Notes under the pieces: generated by a model
Database searches by the model: none
Seen by the model: the letters and a program-made list of their open reading frames with translations, nothing else
Told to the model about the DNA's origin: nothing
Assembly: GCA_045599345.1 (NCBI GenBank)
Contig: JAZRVV010000052.1
Location: 1 to 64,000, forward strand
DNA from: UBA1227 sp045599345
GTDB taxonomy: Bacteria > Bacillota > Clostridia > Oscillospirales > Acutalibacteraceae
DNA length: 64,000 bases
Direction of reading: 5' to 3'
Translations under genes and position numbers: made by a program
In this document: positions 42,959 to 51,122 of the stretch, one piece after another
Layout of the letters: every line of letters begins with the position of its first letter
Numbering within the stretch: the stretch's first letter is position 1

Positions 42959-43339
42959 ATGGCTTATCAAATAGATAAAAATTTGTGCGTAGGTTGTGGA
43001 GCTTGCTATTTCGCTTGCCCATTCAAAATTCCTGAAGAGCACAAAATGGAACATAAATTTGAGATTCCACAGGACAACTGTGTAGGCTGCGGTCAGTGCG
43101 AAGATATCTGCCCAGTAGCTGCTATTCACAGAGGCCCTAACCAGAAGAAGATTCGTGCCGTAACTATTAACGCAGACAACTGCATCGGTTGTTCTCTCTG
43201 CGCTAAGAATTGCCCTAACGACGCTATTTCTGGCGAACTCAAGAGCCCATTCGTTATCGATCAGGCTAAGTGCATCAAGTGCGGCTATTGTGGCACAAAG
43301 TGCAAGAAGGACGCTATCGTTATCGAGTATCTCGGCTAA
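42959..43339 (+). CDS. Ferredoxin-like protein with four 4Fe-4S motifs
   Basis: The 126-residue protein has four CxxCxxCxxxC motifs: CVGCGACYFAC, CVGCGQCEDIC, CIGCSLCAKNC and CIKCGYCGTKC. It is the likely electron partner of the AOR encoded upstream. It has an AAGGAGG site and is the last gene of the operon before a terminator. Confidence 0.92.
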   Translation: MAYQIDKNLCVGCGACYFACPFKIPEEHKMEHKFEIPQDNCVGCGQCEDICPVAAIHRGPNQKKIRAVTINADNCIGCSLCAKNCPNDAISGELKSPFVIDQAKCIKCGYCGTKCKKDAIVIEYLG

Positions 43340-43352
43340 TTGATTTTTTTAG

Positions 43353-43382
43353 GAACCCGCTCGGATGAGCGGGTTCTTTTTT
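43353..43382 (+). terminator. Terminator of the AOR operon
   Basis: Stem GAACCCGCTC (43353-43362) / GAGCGGGTTC (43367-43376), GGAT loop, TTTTTT. Confidence 0.92.
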
Positions 43383-43384
43383 GT

Positions 43385-43413
43385 TTGCCAATTTGAACCA
43401 ATTGGAGTATAAT
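43385..43413 (+). promoter_or_regulatory. Lipase promoter with inverted repeat in the spacer
   Basis: TTGCCA (43385-43390), 17-base spacer, TATAAT (43408-43413). CCAATT (43388-43393) and AATTGG (43400-43405), six bases apart, form a perfect inverted repeat between and over the promoter boxes, suggesting an operator. Confidence 0.7.
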
Positions 43414-43450
43414 GTACAAGTCTTTAAATAATGTTTTGGAGGGTTTATTT

Positions 43451-44632
43451 ATGGCATATAGCAACAAATATCCTTACATCTTTGTTCACGGCATGATGGG
43501 CTGGGGCGAAGACAACAAACTTTACAACATTATGCCTTATTGGGGCATGGTTGCTGGCAATCAGATGAGACAGCTTCGCGCAAGAGGCATTGAGGCTTAT
43601 GCACCACAGGTTTCACCTATTGGTTCAGCGTGGGACCGCGCTTGTGAGCTCTATGCTCAGCTTGTTGGCGGCGTAGTTGACTATGGCAAGGCTCACAGTG
43701 AGGCAAAGGGCCACGCAAGATTTGGCCAGGATTTCGGCAATGGCTTTGTTCCAGATTGGTCATCAACAAACAAGGTTCATCTCATCGGTCACTCATTTGG
43801 TGGCGCTACAATGAGAATGCTCGTAGAGCTCCTTACAAACGGCTCAGAGGCCGAGCGTGCTTGCACACCAGCTGATGAACTTTCACCTCTTTTCGAGGGT
43901 GGTCATGGTGACTGGGTTAAGTCTTTGACAGCAGTATCAGCACCTCATGACGGCACATCATTTGTAAATGCTTTTCCAAAGCTTATGATTGGCGTTAAGT
44001 ATGGCGTGCTCGCTCTCGCTTCAATTCTTGGTAACGTTGGCTCTCGTACATATTACGACTGGAAGATGTGCCAGTGGGGTCTCGCACAGCCACCAAAGGC
44101 ACCAACTGACAAGAAAAATATCCTCAACATCAAGGCTATCCGCAAGGTTGCAAAGTCAAAGGACAACGTATTTGACGACCTTGAAATCGGCCAGGCTATG
44201 GATATGAACAGAACTATCCATACATCAAAAGATGTCTATTATTTCTCTGTTTCTGGTGACGGTACTAAGCCTGTTGGCGATGGTACATACGTACGCGCAC
44301 CAATCATGATTTTTGCATTCATTCCATTTGCAAAGGTTATGGGTCGTTTCCCAATTGGCCAGAACATCAACGGTGCAGAAATCACAGAGGATTGGCGCAA
44401 AAATGATGGTCTTGTTTCTCTTGAATCAGGTCGTTATCCACACCTTGAGGAGCACACACAGTTCGACAAGAACAATGTTAAGAAGGGTATCTGGAACGTA
44501 CTCCCAGATGCAATCGGCGACCATGGTACAGTAATCGGTGGATCACTTTCATTCATCGGTCCTGGCAAGCCACAGAGATATCGTGACACATACAATTACT
44601 GGATTGACTTCCTTGAGAAGCTCCCAGACTAA
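43451..44632 (+). CDS. Triacylglycerol lipase-like alpha/beta hydrolase
   Basis: The 393-residue protein has an oxyanion-hole motif YIFVHGMMGWGE near the start and the nucleophile elbow LIGHSFGGATMRML near residue 115. The Asp region (SVSGDGTKPVGDG) and a late His (GDHGTVIGG) lie where the triad is expected. The arrangement resembles the staphylococcal/I.5-type lipases, but no signal peptide is present, so the enzyme is probably intracellular. GGAGGG selects ATG 43451 rather than the ATG at 43412, which overlaps the -10 box. It is monocistronic. Confidence 0.85.
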   Translation: MAYSNKYPYIFVHGMMGWGEDNKLYNIMPYWGMVAGNQMRQLRARGIEAYAPQVSPIGSAWDRACELYAQLVGGVVDYGKAHSEAKGHARFGQDFGNGFVPDWSSTNKVHLIGHSFGGATMRMLVELLTNGSEAERACTPADELSPLFEGGHGDWVKSLTAVSAPHDGTSFVNAFPKLMIGVKYGVLALASILGNVGSRTYYDWKMCQWGLAQPPKAPTDKKNILNIKAIRKVAKSKDNVFDDLEIGQAMDMNRTIHTSKDVYYFSVSGDGTKPVGDGTYVRAPIMIFAFIPFAKVMGRFPIGQNINGAEITEDWRKNDGLVSLESGRYPHLEEHTQFDKNNVKKGIWNVLPDAIGDHGTVIGGSLSFIGPGKPQRYRDTYNYWIDFLEKLPD

Positions 44633-44641
44633 TTAAAACTT

Positions 44642-44677
44642 CACCCGTTCACAGTGTTGTGAGCGGGTGTTTTTTTC
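44642..44677 (+). terminator. Rho-independent terminator
   Basis: Twelve-base stem CACCCGTTCACA (44642-44653) / TGTGAGCGGGTG (44658-44669, one G-U pair) then TTTTTTT. Confidence 0.92.
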
Positions 44678-44686
44678 TTGTAAATA

Positions 44687-44715
44687 TTGTAACCTATTGA
44701 TATTTGTGTTAAAAT
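44687..44715 (+). promoter_or_regulatory. Candidate promoter of the miaB-mutS-mutL operon
   Basis: TTGTAA (44687-44692), 17-base spacer, TAAAAT (44710-44715), in a very AT-rich leader. Confidence 0.55.
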
Positions 44716-44777
44716 TATTTGTCAAAATATTTTTATTAATAATTAATTATATATATTAATGCGTGAGGAGGGGTGTT

Positions 44778-46184
44778 ATGGCAACGTCGGTTGTATCAAA
44801 AATCGAACTTGATGAGCAGTTTGATTACTGCCTTAAGGTCAAGTCGTTGCTAAAGGAAAAGTACCCGACTCGCGCTCCAAGGGCGTACACCCATACATAC
44901 GGTTGCCAGGGCAACGTGGCGGAGGGTGAACGCATAGATGGCTACCTTGCGATGATGGGATACGAGTTCGTATCCGAGCCATCGGAGGCTGATTTTATCC
45001 TCTTTAACACCTGTGCGGTGCGTGAGCACGCAGAGGAGAGGGTGTTTGGCAACATCGGCATGCTGAAAAAATACAAGGAGACAAATGAGGGACTCCTCAT
45101 TGCAGTCTGTGGTTGTATGGTTCAGCAGGAGCATGTCAAGGCAAGGCTCAAGCGTAGCTTTAAATATGTCGACATAGTATTCGGCACACATGCCATCCAC
45201 ACATTTCCACAGCATGTATATGAGGCGCTGACAAAAAATGACCGCGTCTTTGCAGTGCCAGAGTCGGATGGTGTCATCTTTGAGGGTGTCCCATCAAAGC
45301 ACACCAATGACCTCAAAGCATTCCTTCCAATCTCGTACGGTTGCAACAACTTCTGCACTTACTGCGTAGTGCCACTTGTCAAGGGGCGCGAACGTAGCAG
45401 GAAGTATGAGGACATCGTTGCTGATGCAAAGGCACTTGTGGCCAAGGGCTACAAGGAGATCATGCTCATCGGTCAGAATGTCAACTCATATGGTAATGAC
45501 TTTGGAGAGACTAATCTATTTTCAAAACTCCTTCGAGAGATCGACTCAATCCCAGGTGATTTCATCATTCGCTTTATGACATCTCATCCTAAGGATTGTT
45601 CATTTGAACTTATCGATACAATGGCTGAGTGCAAAAAGGTTGAGCATCACATCCACCTTCCATTCCAGTCCGGTAATGATAGGGTGCTCAAGGAAATGAA
45701 CCGCCACTATGACAGGGAGCGTTACATTAGTGTTGCAAAGTATGCCAAGGAGAGGATTCCTGACATCGCAATCACATCCGACGTAATCGTTGGTTTCCCA
45801 GGCGAGACATATGAGGAATTCCTAGACACAGTCTCATTGATAAGAGAGGTTGAATTTTCTTCACTCTATGTGTTTATGTATTCACCTCGCGTTGGCACCA
45901 AGGCCGCCGCTATGGAGGACCAGGTGTCAGATGAGGAGAAGTCGAGACGTTTTAACGAACTCTCAGCAGCGCAGGAGCAGGTGGCAACCGAGCGCTCCGC
46001 TGCTATGAAGGACAAAACGTATCGCGCTCTCGTTGAGGGACGCAATAAGGCGGGCCGTCTAAATGGCCGTACCTCACAAAACATCATGATTGAATTTGAT
46101 GGTGACGATAACTTAATCGGCACTTTTCAAAATATTAAAGTTAAAGAACCACTAACGTGGATATTGAAAGGAGAACTCCAATAA
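44778..46184 (+). CDS. miaB: tRNA-2-methylthio-N6-dimethylallyladenosine synthase
   Basis: The 468-residue methylthiotransferase has an N-terminal UPF0004 domain with cysteines in YGCQGN, NTCAVRE and GCMVQQ. The radical-SAM motif is GCNNFCTYCVVPLVKGRERS, followed by a C-terminal TRAM domain. It methylthiolates i6A37 of tRNAs. GAGGAGGGG selects ATG 44778. It overlaps the next gene by one base. Confidence 0.96.
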   Translation: MATSVVSKIELDEQFDYCLKVKSLLKEKYPTRAPRAYTHTYGCQGNVAEGERIDGYLAMMGYEFVSEPSEADFILFNTCAVREHAEERVFGNIGMLKKYKETNEGLLIAVCGCMVQQEHVKARLKRSFKYVDIVFGTHAIHTFPQHVYEALTKNDRVFAVPESDGVIFEGVPSKHTNDLKAFLPISYGCNNFCTYCVVPLVKGRERSRKYEDIVADAKALVAKGYKEIMLIGQNVNSYGNDFGETNLFSKLLREIDSIPGDFIIRFMTSHPKDCSFELIDTMAECKKVEHHIHLPFQSGNDRVLKEMNRHYDRERYISVAKYAKERIPDIAITSDVIVGFPGETYEEFLDTVSLIREVEFSSLYVFMYSPRVGTKAAAMEDQVSDEEKSRRFNELSAAQEQVATERSAAMKDKTYRALVEGRNKAGRLNGRTSQNIMIEFDGDDNLIGTFQNIKVKEPLTWILKGELQ

Positions 46185-46597
46185 TGGACGTAATCGAACT
46201 CACAAGACAGCTTGGTGCTGCAATTCAGGAAAGTGAAGAGTACAAAGCATTCACAGTTGCAAGAGAAGCATCAGAAAACGATGCAGAAGTAGCTGACAAG
46301 ATGGCAAAGATTGAGGAGATCCGCGCTGCTTATCAGACAGCTGCTATGGAAGTAGAGCCAGATGAGAAATTCCTTGCAAAGCTTGACAAGGATTTCCAGG
46401 ATGTTTATGCATCACTCATGGTTTCTGACACAATGGCTGCTTTCGAAGAGGCTCGTGAGGCTCTTGATAGCAAGATGAACTACATCATGCAGATCCTCTA
46501 CCTCTGCGTTAACGGCGAAGACCCAGCAACATGTGAACCACAGGAAGACCACGAGTGCGGCGGCGACTGCTGCAGCTGTGGCGGCGACTGTCACTAA
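46184..46597 (+). CDS. YlbF/YmcA (Ric) family protein with cysteine-rich tail
   Basis: The 137-residue helical protein has the YlbF/YmcA core at about residues 5-110 and a short tail CGGDCCSCGGDCH with six cysteines in the last 20 residues. In Bacillus the YmcA/YlbF/YaaT proteins form a complex with 4Fe-4S clusters that affects RNase Y and development, and ymcA lies between miaB and mutS as here. Position points to YmcA (RicA). The tail is a likely metal or cluster ligand set. Confidence 0.83.
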   Translation: MDVIELTRQLGAAIQESEEYKAFTVAREASENDAEVADKMAKIEEIRAAYQTAAMEVEPDEKFLAKLDKDFQDVYASLMVSDTMAAFEEAREALDSKMNYIMQILYLCVNGEDPATCEPQEDHECGGDCCSCGGDCH

Positions 46598-46631
46598 TCA
46601 CTTGATTTTATAGAAGTAAGGAGGCGATAAG

Positions 46632-49265
46632 ATGGGTGAGTTTACACCGATGATGCAACAATATTTGCAAACCAAGGAACAGTACAAAAATGAAATACTA
46701 TTTTATCGTCTCGGCGACTTCTATGAGATGTTCTTTGAGGATGCAAAGATTGCATCGCGCGAGCTTGACCTTGTCCTTACTGGTAAGGACTGTGGTCAAG
46801 AGGAACGCGCGCCAATGTGCGGCGTGCCTTTCCACGCTGCTGACTCATACATTGCAAGACTTGTAGCCAAGGGCTACAAGGTTGCAATCTGTGAGCAGCT
46901 CGAGGACCCCGCTGCCGCAAAAGGTATTGTAAAGCGTGGCGTAATTCGAATTGTTACTCCTGGTACAGTTATCGAGTCCGCTATGCTTGATGAGACCAAA
47001 AACAATTATCTCTGTTGCGCATGCGCAGATGAGCATGAGGTTGGGCTCTCGTTTGTGGATGTATCCACAGGCGCCGCCTTTGCCACAACTGTCTCATCGG
47101 ACTTTGGTGGAGCAGAGGTGCTCAACGAGCTCGGCAGGTTCACCCCAACCGAGGTAATTGCAAATGAGGCTGCAGGAAAAGTAGCAGGCCTCATGGAGTA
47201 TGAAAAGCGTGTTGAGTCAGTGAAAATTCAATTCTATGACGATGCAATGTTTGATTACTCAACTGCAGAGACTACATTGATCAAGCACTTTGCTTGTTCA
47301 CTTGATGATTTGGGCCTTGGTTCCAAGTCGTCAATAGTGGCACTTGGTGCAGCTCTTGCATATCTTAGGGATATGCAAAAGACAGAGCTCGCTAATATTA
47401 GAGCTATAAACTACTACACAGACGAGAAGTACATGCGACTTGATTTTTCTGCAAGGCGCAATCTCGAACTTGTTGAGACAATGCGAAATCGCGATAAGCG
47501 TGGTTCGCTCCTTTGGGTTCTTGACAAGACTAAAACTGCGATGGGCAAGAGACTGCTTCGCTCATATATTGAGCAGCCACTCGTATCCCCAGCAGGAATT
47601 ATCAGGAGACAAAATGCAGTAGCATTCCTTATCGACCACTTAGAGGTTCGAGATGAGATTGCAAATTATCTCACTGGCGTCCATGATATGGAACGCCTTA
47701 TCACCCGTATTTCATACGGCACGGCAAACGCCCGTGAACTTCGCTCACTCTATGAGACAGTTTCCCTGCTCTCGCCAATCAAGGACTTGATTGCGGGTGA
47801 GACAACTGAACTGATTTCATCTATTGAGCAAAATATTGATCCACTAAATGATGTGCTCGATTTGATTGACACAGCAATTTCAGAGGACCCACCTTTCTCT
47901 GTTAGAGAAGGTGAAATGATTAAACCGGGATATAGTGAAGAACTCGACTCGCTCCGCGAGATAGTAAATGGAGGCAAGGGATATCTTGCCAAAATCGAAG
48001 CGGATGAGCAGGAACGTACCGGAATCAAAAAACTTAAAATCGGATATAACCGAGTATTCGGATATTATATTGAAGTTTCCAACTCCTTTAAGGACCAGGT
48101 CCCAGAGGAGTACATAAGGAAGCAAACTCTTGCAAACTGCGAGAGGTATATAACTGGGGAGCTCAAGGAACTTGAGTCCAAGGTGCTCGGAGCACAGGAG
48201 CGTATCACACGACTTGAGTATGAACTCTTCTCAAGTGTCCGTGACACAGTTGCGGCTCAGCTCGACCGTGTTCAGCGCACAGCCAACGCTGTGTCAGAGC
48301 TTGATGTCCTTTGCTCGTTTGCCAAGGTTTCAAATGATAACAACTACACAAGACCAGAGATAACTGAGTCTGGTGTGATTGAGATAAAGGATGGCCGTCA
48401 TCCTGTTGTTGAGAAGATGCTTGACGGTTCACCGTTTGTTCCAAACGATACTCTTCTTGATTGCAAGGATAATTTGGCTGCAATCATCACTGGCCCTAAC
48501 ATGGCTGGTAAGTCGACTTATATGCGACAGGTTGCGCTCATCGTTGTAATGGCACAAATCGGTTGCTTTGTACCAGCATCCTTTGCCAAGGTCTCAATTT
48601 GCGACAGCGTGTTTACGCGTGTCGGCGCATCGGATGACCTTGCATCTGGCCAATCAACATTTATGGTTGAGATGACAGAGGTTGCAAGCATTCTCAAGAA
48701 TGCTACAAGCAACAGTCTTGTAATACTTGACGAGATTGGCCGTGGCACATCTACCTTTGACGGTATGAGTATCGCTCGTGCAGTGCTTGAGTATGTCTGC
48801 TCCAAAAAAATTGGAGCCAAGACACTCTTTGCAACTCACTACCACGAGCTTACTGACCTTGAGGATGAAATCCCAGGTATCAGGAACTATAACATCGCTT
48901 GTAAAAAGCGTGGGGATGACATAATCTTCCTTCGCCGCATCGTACCGGGTCCTGCTGATGGCAGTTATGGTATTGAGGTAGCAAAGCTTGCCGGCGTACC
49001 AAACCCAGTAGTAAAGCGCGCACGTGAGGTGCTTGAGGAGATAGTTCAGCTCCAGCTTGGGGCAACTCGTGAAGCGACAGCAATTGCCAAGACGCTTGAA
49101 AGCGTTGACGACTACTATGGCGGTGCGGATGATGTCCAAATGTCATTTGCAGGAGCTGCAAGCAATGCGATTGTCGAGGAACTTAAGACACTCGACGTCA
49201 ACACATTGACTCCAATTGAGGCAATGCAAAAACTCTATGACCTTGCCAAGAGGGCAAAGGAATAA
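46632..49265 (+). CDS. mutS: DNA mismatch repair protein MutS
   Basis: The 877-residue protein has the mismatch-binding motif LFYRLGDFYEMFFEDA with the Phe-x-Glu at the N-terminus. It then has connector, core and clamp domains, Walker A TGPNMAGKSTYM, Walker B VILDEIGRGTSTFDG and the signature TFMVEMTEVA. It recognises base mismatches. It is 34 bases after the YmcA-like gene and 20 bases before mutL. Confidence 0.98.
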   Translation: MGEFTPMMQQYLQTKEQYKNEILFYRLGDFYEMFFEDAKIASRELDLVLTGKDCGQEERAPMCGVPFHAADSYIARLVAKGYKVAICEQLEDPAAAKGIVKRGVIRIVTPGTVIESAMLDETKNNYLCCACADEHEVGLSFVDVSTGAAFATTVSSDFGGAEVLNELGRFTPTEVIANEAAGKVAGLMEYEKRVESVKIQFYDDAMFDYSTAETTLIKHFACSLDDLGLGSKSSIVALGAALAYLRDMQKTELANIRAINYYTDEKYMRLDFSARRNLELVETMRNRDKRGSLLWVLDKTKTAMGKRLLRSYIEQPLVSPAGIIRRQNAVAFLIDHLEVRDEIANYLTGVHDMERLITRISYGTANARELRSLYETVSLLSPIKDLIAGETTELISSIEQNIDPLNDVLDLIDTAISEDPPFSVREGEMIKPGYSEELDSLREIVNGGKGYLAKIEADEQERTGIKKLKIGYNRVFGYYIEVSNSFKDQVPEEYIRKQTLANCERYITGELKELESKVLGAQERITRLEYELFSSVRDTVAAQLDRVQRTANAVSELDVLCSFAKVSNDNNYTRPEITESGVIEIKDGRHPVVEKMLDGSPFVPNDTLLDCKDNLAAIITGPNMAGKSTYMRQVALIVVMAQIGCFVPASFAKVSICDSVFTRVGASDDLASGQSTFMVEMTEVASILKNATSNSLVILDEIGRGTSTFDGMSIARAVLEYVCSKKIGAKTLFATHYHELTDLEDEIPGIRNYNIACKKRGDDIIFLRRIVPGPADGSYGIEVAKLAGVPNPVVKRAREVLEEIVQLQLGATREATAIAKTLESVDDYYGGADDVQMSFAGAASNAIVEELKTLDVNTLTPIEAMQKLYDLAKRAKE

Positions 49266-49285
49266 TCTAAAGTGAGGTGAACACC

Positions 49286-51109
49286 GTGTCCAAGATAACA
49301 GTTCTTCCAAAGCATATGGCAGACCTTATCGCCGCTGGCGAGGTCGTTGAACGTCCTGCGTCTGTCGTTAAGGAACTTATGGAGAACGCAATTGACGCAG
49401 GTGCCACCGAACTTACAGTTGAAATAAAACGTGGCGGTATCACATACATCCGCATTACGGACAATGGCTCGGGTATCGAGCGCGATGATATCCGCAACGC
49501 GTTCAAGAGCCACGCGACAAGCAAGATAAAGACTGAGGAGGATCTCCTCGGTATTGGCACATTGGGCTTCCGTGGTGAGGCACTTGCCTCTATTGCCGCA
49601 GTATCAAGGGTTGATGTGCTCACCTGCACAGCGGAGGATGACATTGGTACAGTCTTTAAAATTGAGGGTTCTGAGGAAGTCCTCCTTGATGATGCAGGCT
49701 GTCCACGTGGTACAACTATCATCGTACGCGACATCTTCTATAACACTCCGGCTCGAATGAAGTTCCTCAAAAAGGATGTTACAGAGGGCAATTCAGTTGC
49801 GGGCGTAGTTGACCGTATTGCACTATCACATCCCGAAATATCAATCCGTTTTATCCGTGACGACAAACAGGTCCTTGTTACAAAAGGCGATGGAAACTTA
49901 AGCAGTACAATCTATTCAGTGTTTGGCAAGGACTTTTCCAACACCCTTGTGTCGACTCAGTACGAGCTCGACGGAATTGGTGTTGAGGGCTTTGTGTCAT
50001 TGCCAGTTGGCGCCCGCGCCAATCGCTCGATGCAGTTCTTCTTCCTAAACGGAAGACTGGTCAAGAGCGTCACTGCGCAGGCCGCACTTGAGCAGGCATA
50101 CAAAAACAGCATCATGGTGGGCAAGTTCCCAGCATGTGTTTTAAATATCACTACACCACTTAATTTTGTTGATGTAAATGTGCATCCGGCAAAGACAGAG
50201 GTTCGCTTTGAAAATGAAAAGCGAGTATTTGATGCTATATATTACGCAACCAAGATGGCTATCGATGAAAAGGATAAGCCAAACAAACTTGATCTTTCAA
50301 AAATGGATTTAAAAGCTGAGGCATCAAATCCTTTTATCAAGGAATCAAGTAAAACTTACGAACAGACTACAATCACTGAACTGCCAAAGCGCAAAGAGAA
50401 TTTCTGGGCAACAGAACTCCCACCACAGCAACCAAAGCGTGAGGCACCAGTACCATATAAGCGACAGCAGGAAGCAAAGCAAATCCCAGTGGCTCCACCG
50501 AAACCGGAGCCAGTGGAAGTATTGCCAAACTACCGAGTAATCGGTGAGGCTTTCGACACATATATCATTGTCGAGATGGATGGCAAGATACTCCTGATTG
50601 ATAAACATGCTGCTCACGAGCGTATGCTTTTTGAAAAGTTAAAAGCAGAGGCTTCTCGTGAGGCAAGCGTTGAGGGAGTCAAGTCACAGGTGCTGCTAGC
50701 CCCTGTTGCTGTAACCCTCTCAAAAGAGGAGTACTCAGTGCTCCTTCAAAACACGGATATCCTACAGGATGCTGGTTTTGATATTGGCGACTTTGGTGAT
50801 GGCACTGTGGTAGTAAGGGAAGTACCAGTAATGCTGATCAATGATGATGTGAAATCACTCATCCAGGAAATGGCTGGTTACCTTTTAACTTCACAGGACC
50901 CAACGCCAGAGAAACTCGATTGGATATATCACAATACGGCCTGCAGGGCCGCAATCAAGGGCGGTGACAAAACAACTGCAATCGAACTTGATAAGTTCGT
51001 AAATCAGTTGCTTTTGAACCCAGACATCAGGTATTGCCCACACGGCAGGCCTGTACTTATTGAGATGAGCCGTTCGGATTTGGAAAAACAATTCGGACGC
51101 ACACTATAA
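49286..51109 (+). CDS. mutL: DNA mismatch repair protein MutL
   Basis: The 607-residue protein has the GHKL ATPase motifs LIAAGEVVERPASVVKEL, ITDNGSGIERDD and GTLGFRGEAL in the first 100 residues. A proline-rich linker (about 360-410) leads to a C-terminal dimerisation domain with DKHAAHERMLFEK (endonuclease motif DxHAAxERxxxE) and CPHGRP. The metal-binding nuclease motif suggests a nicking MutL, as in organisms without MutH. AGTGAGGTGA fits GTG 49286 better than GTG 49277. Confidence 0.96.
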   Translation: MSKITVLPKHMADLIAAGEVVERPASVVKELMENAIDAGATELTVEIKRGGITYIRITDNGSGIERDDIRNAFKSHATSKIKTEEDLLGIGTLGFRGEALASIAAVSRVDVLTCTAEDDIGTVFKIEGSEEVLLDDAGCPRGTTIIVRDIFYNTPARMKFLKKDVTEGNSVAGVVDRIALSHPEISIRFIRDDKQVLVTKGDGNLSSTIYSVFGKDFSNTLVSTQYELDGIGVEGFVSLPVGARANRSMQFFFLNGRLVKSVTAQAALEQAYKNSIMVGKFPACVLNITTPLNFVDVNVHPAKTEVRFENEKRVFDAIYYATKMAIDEKDKPNKLDLSKMDLKAEASNPFIKESSKTYEQTTITELPKRKENFWATELPPQQPKREAPVPYKRQQEAKQIPVAPPKPEPVEVLPNYRVIGEAFDTYIIVEMDGKILLIDKHAAHERMLFEKLKAEASREASVEGVKSQVLLAPVAVTLSKEEYSVLLQNTDILQDAGFDIGDFGDGTVVVREVPVMLINDDVKSLIQEMAGYLLTSQDPTPEKLDWIYHNTACRAAIKGGDKTTAIELDKFVNQLLLNPDIRYCPHGRPVLIEMSRSDLEKQFGRTL

Positions 51110-51122
51110 AGGAGAGACAAAT

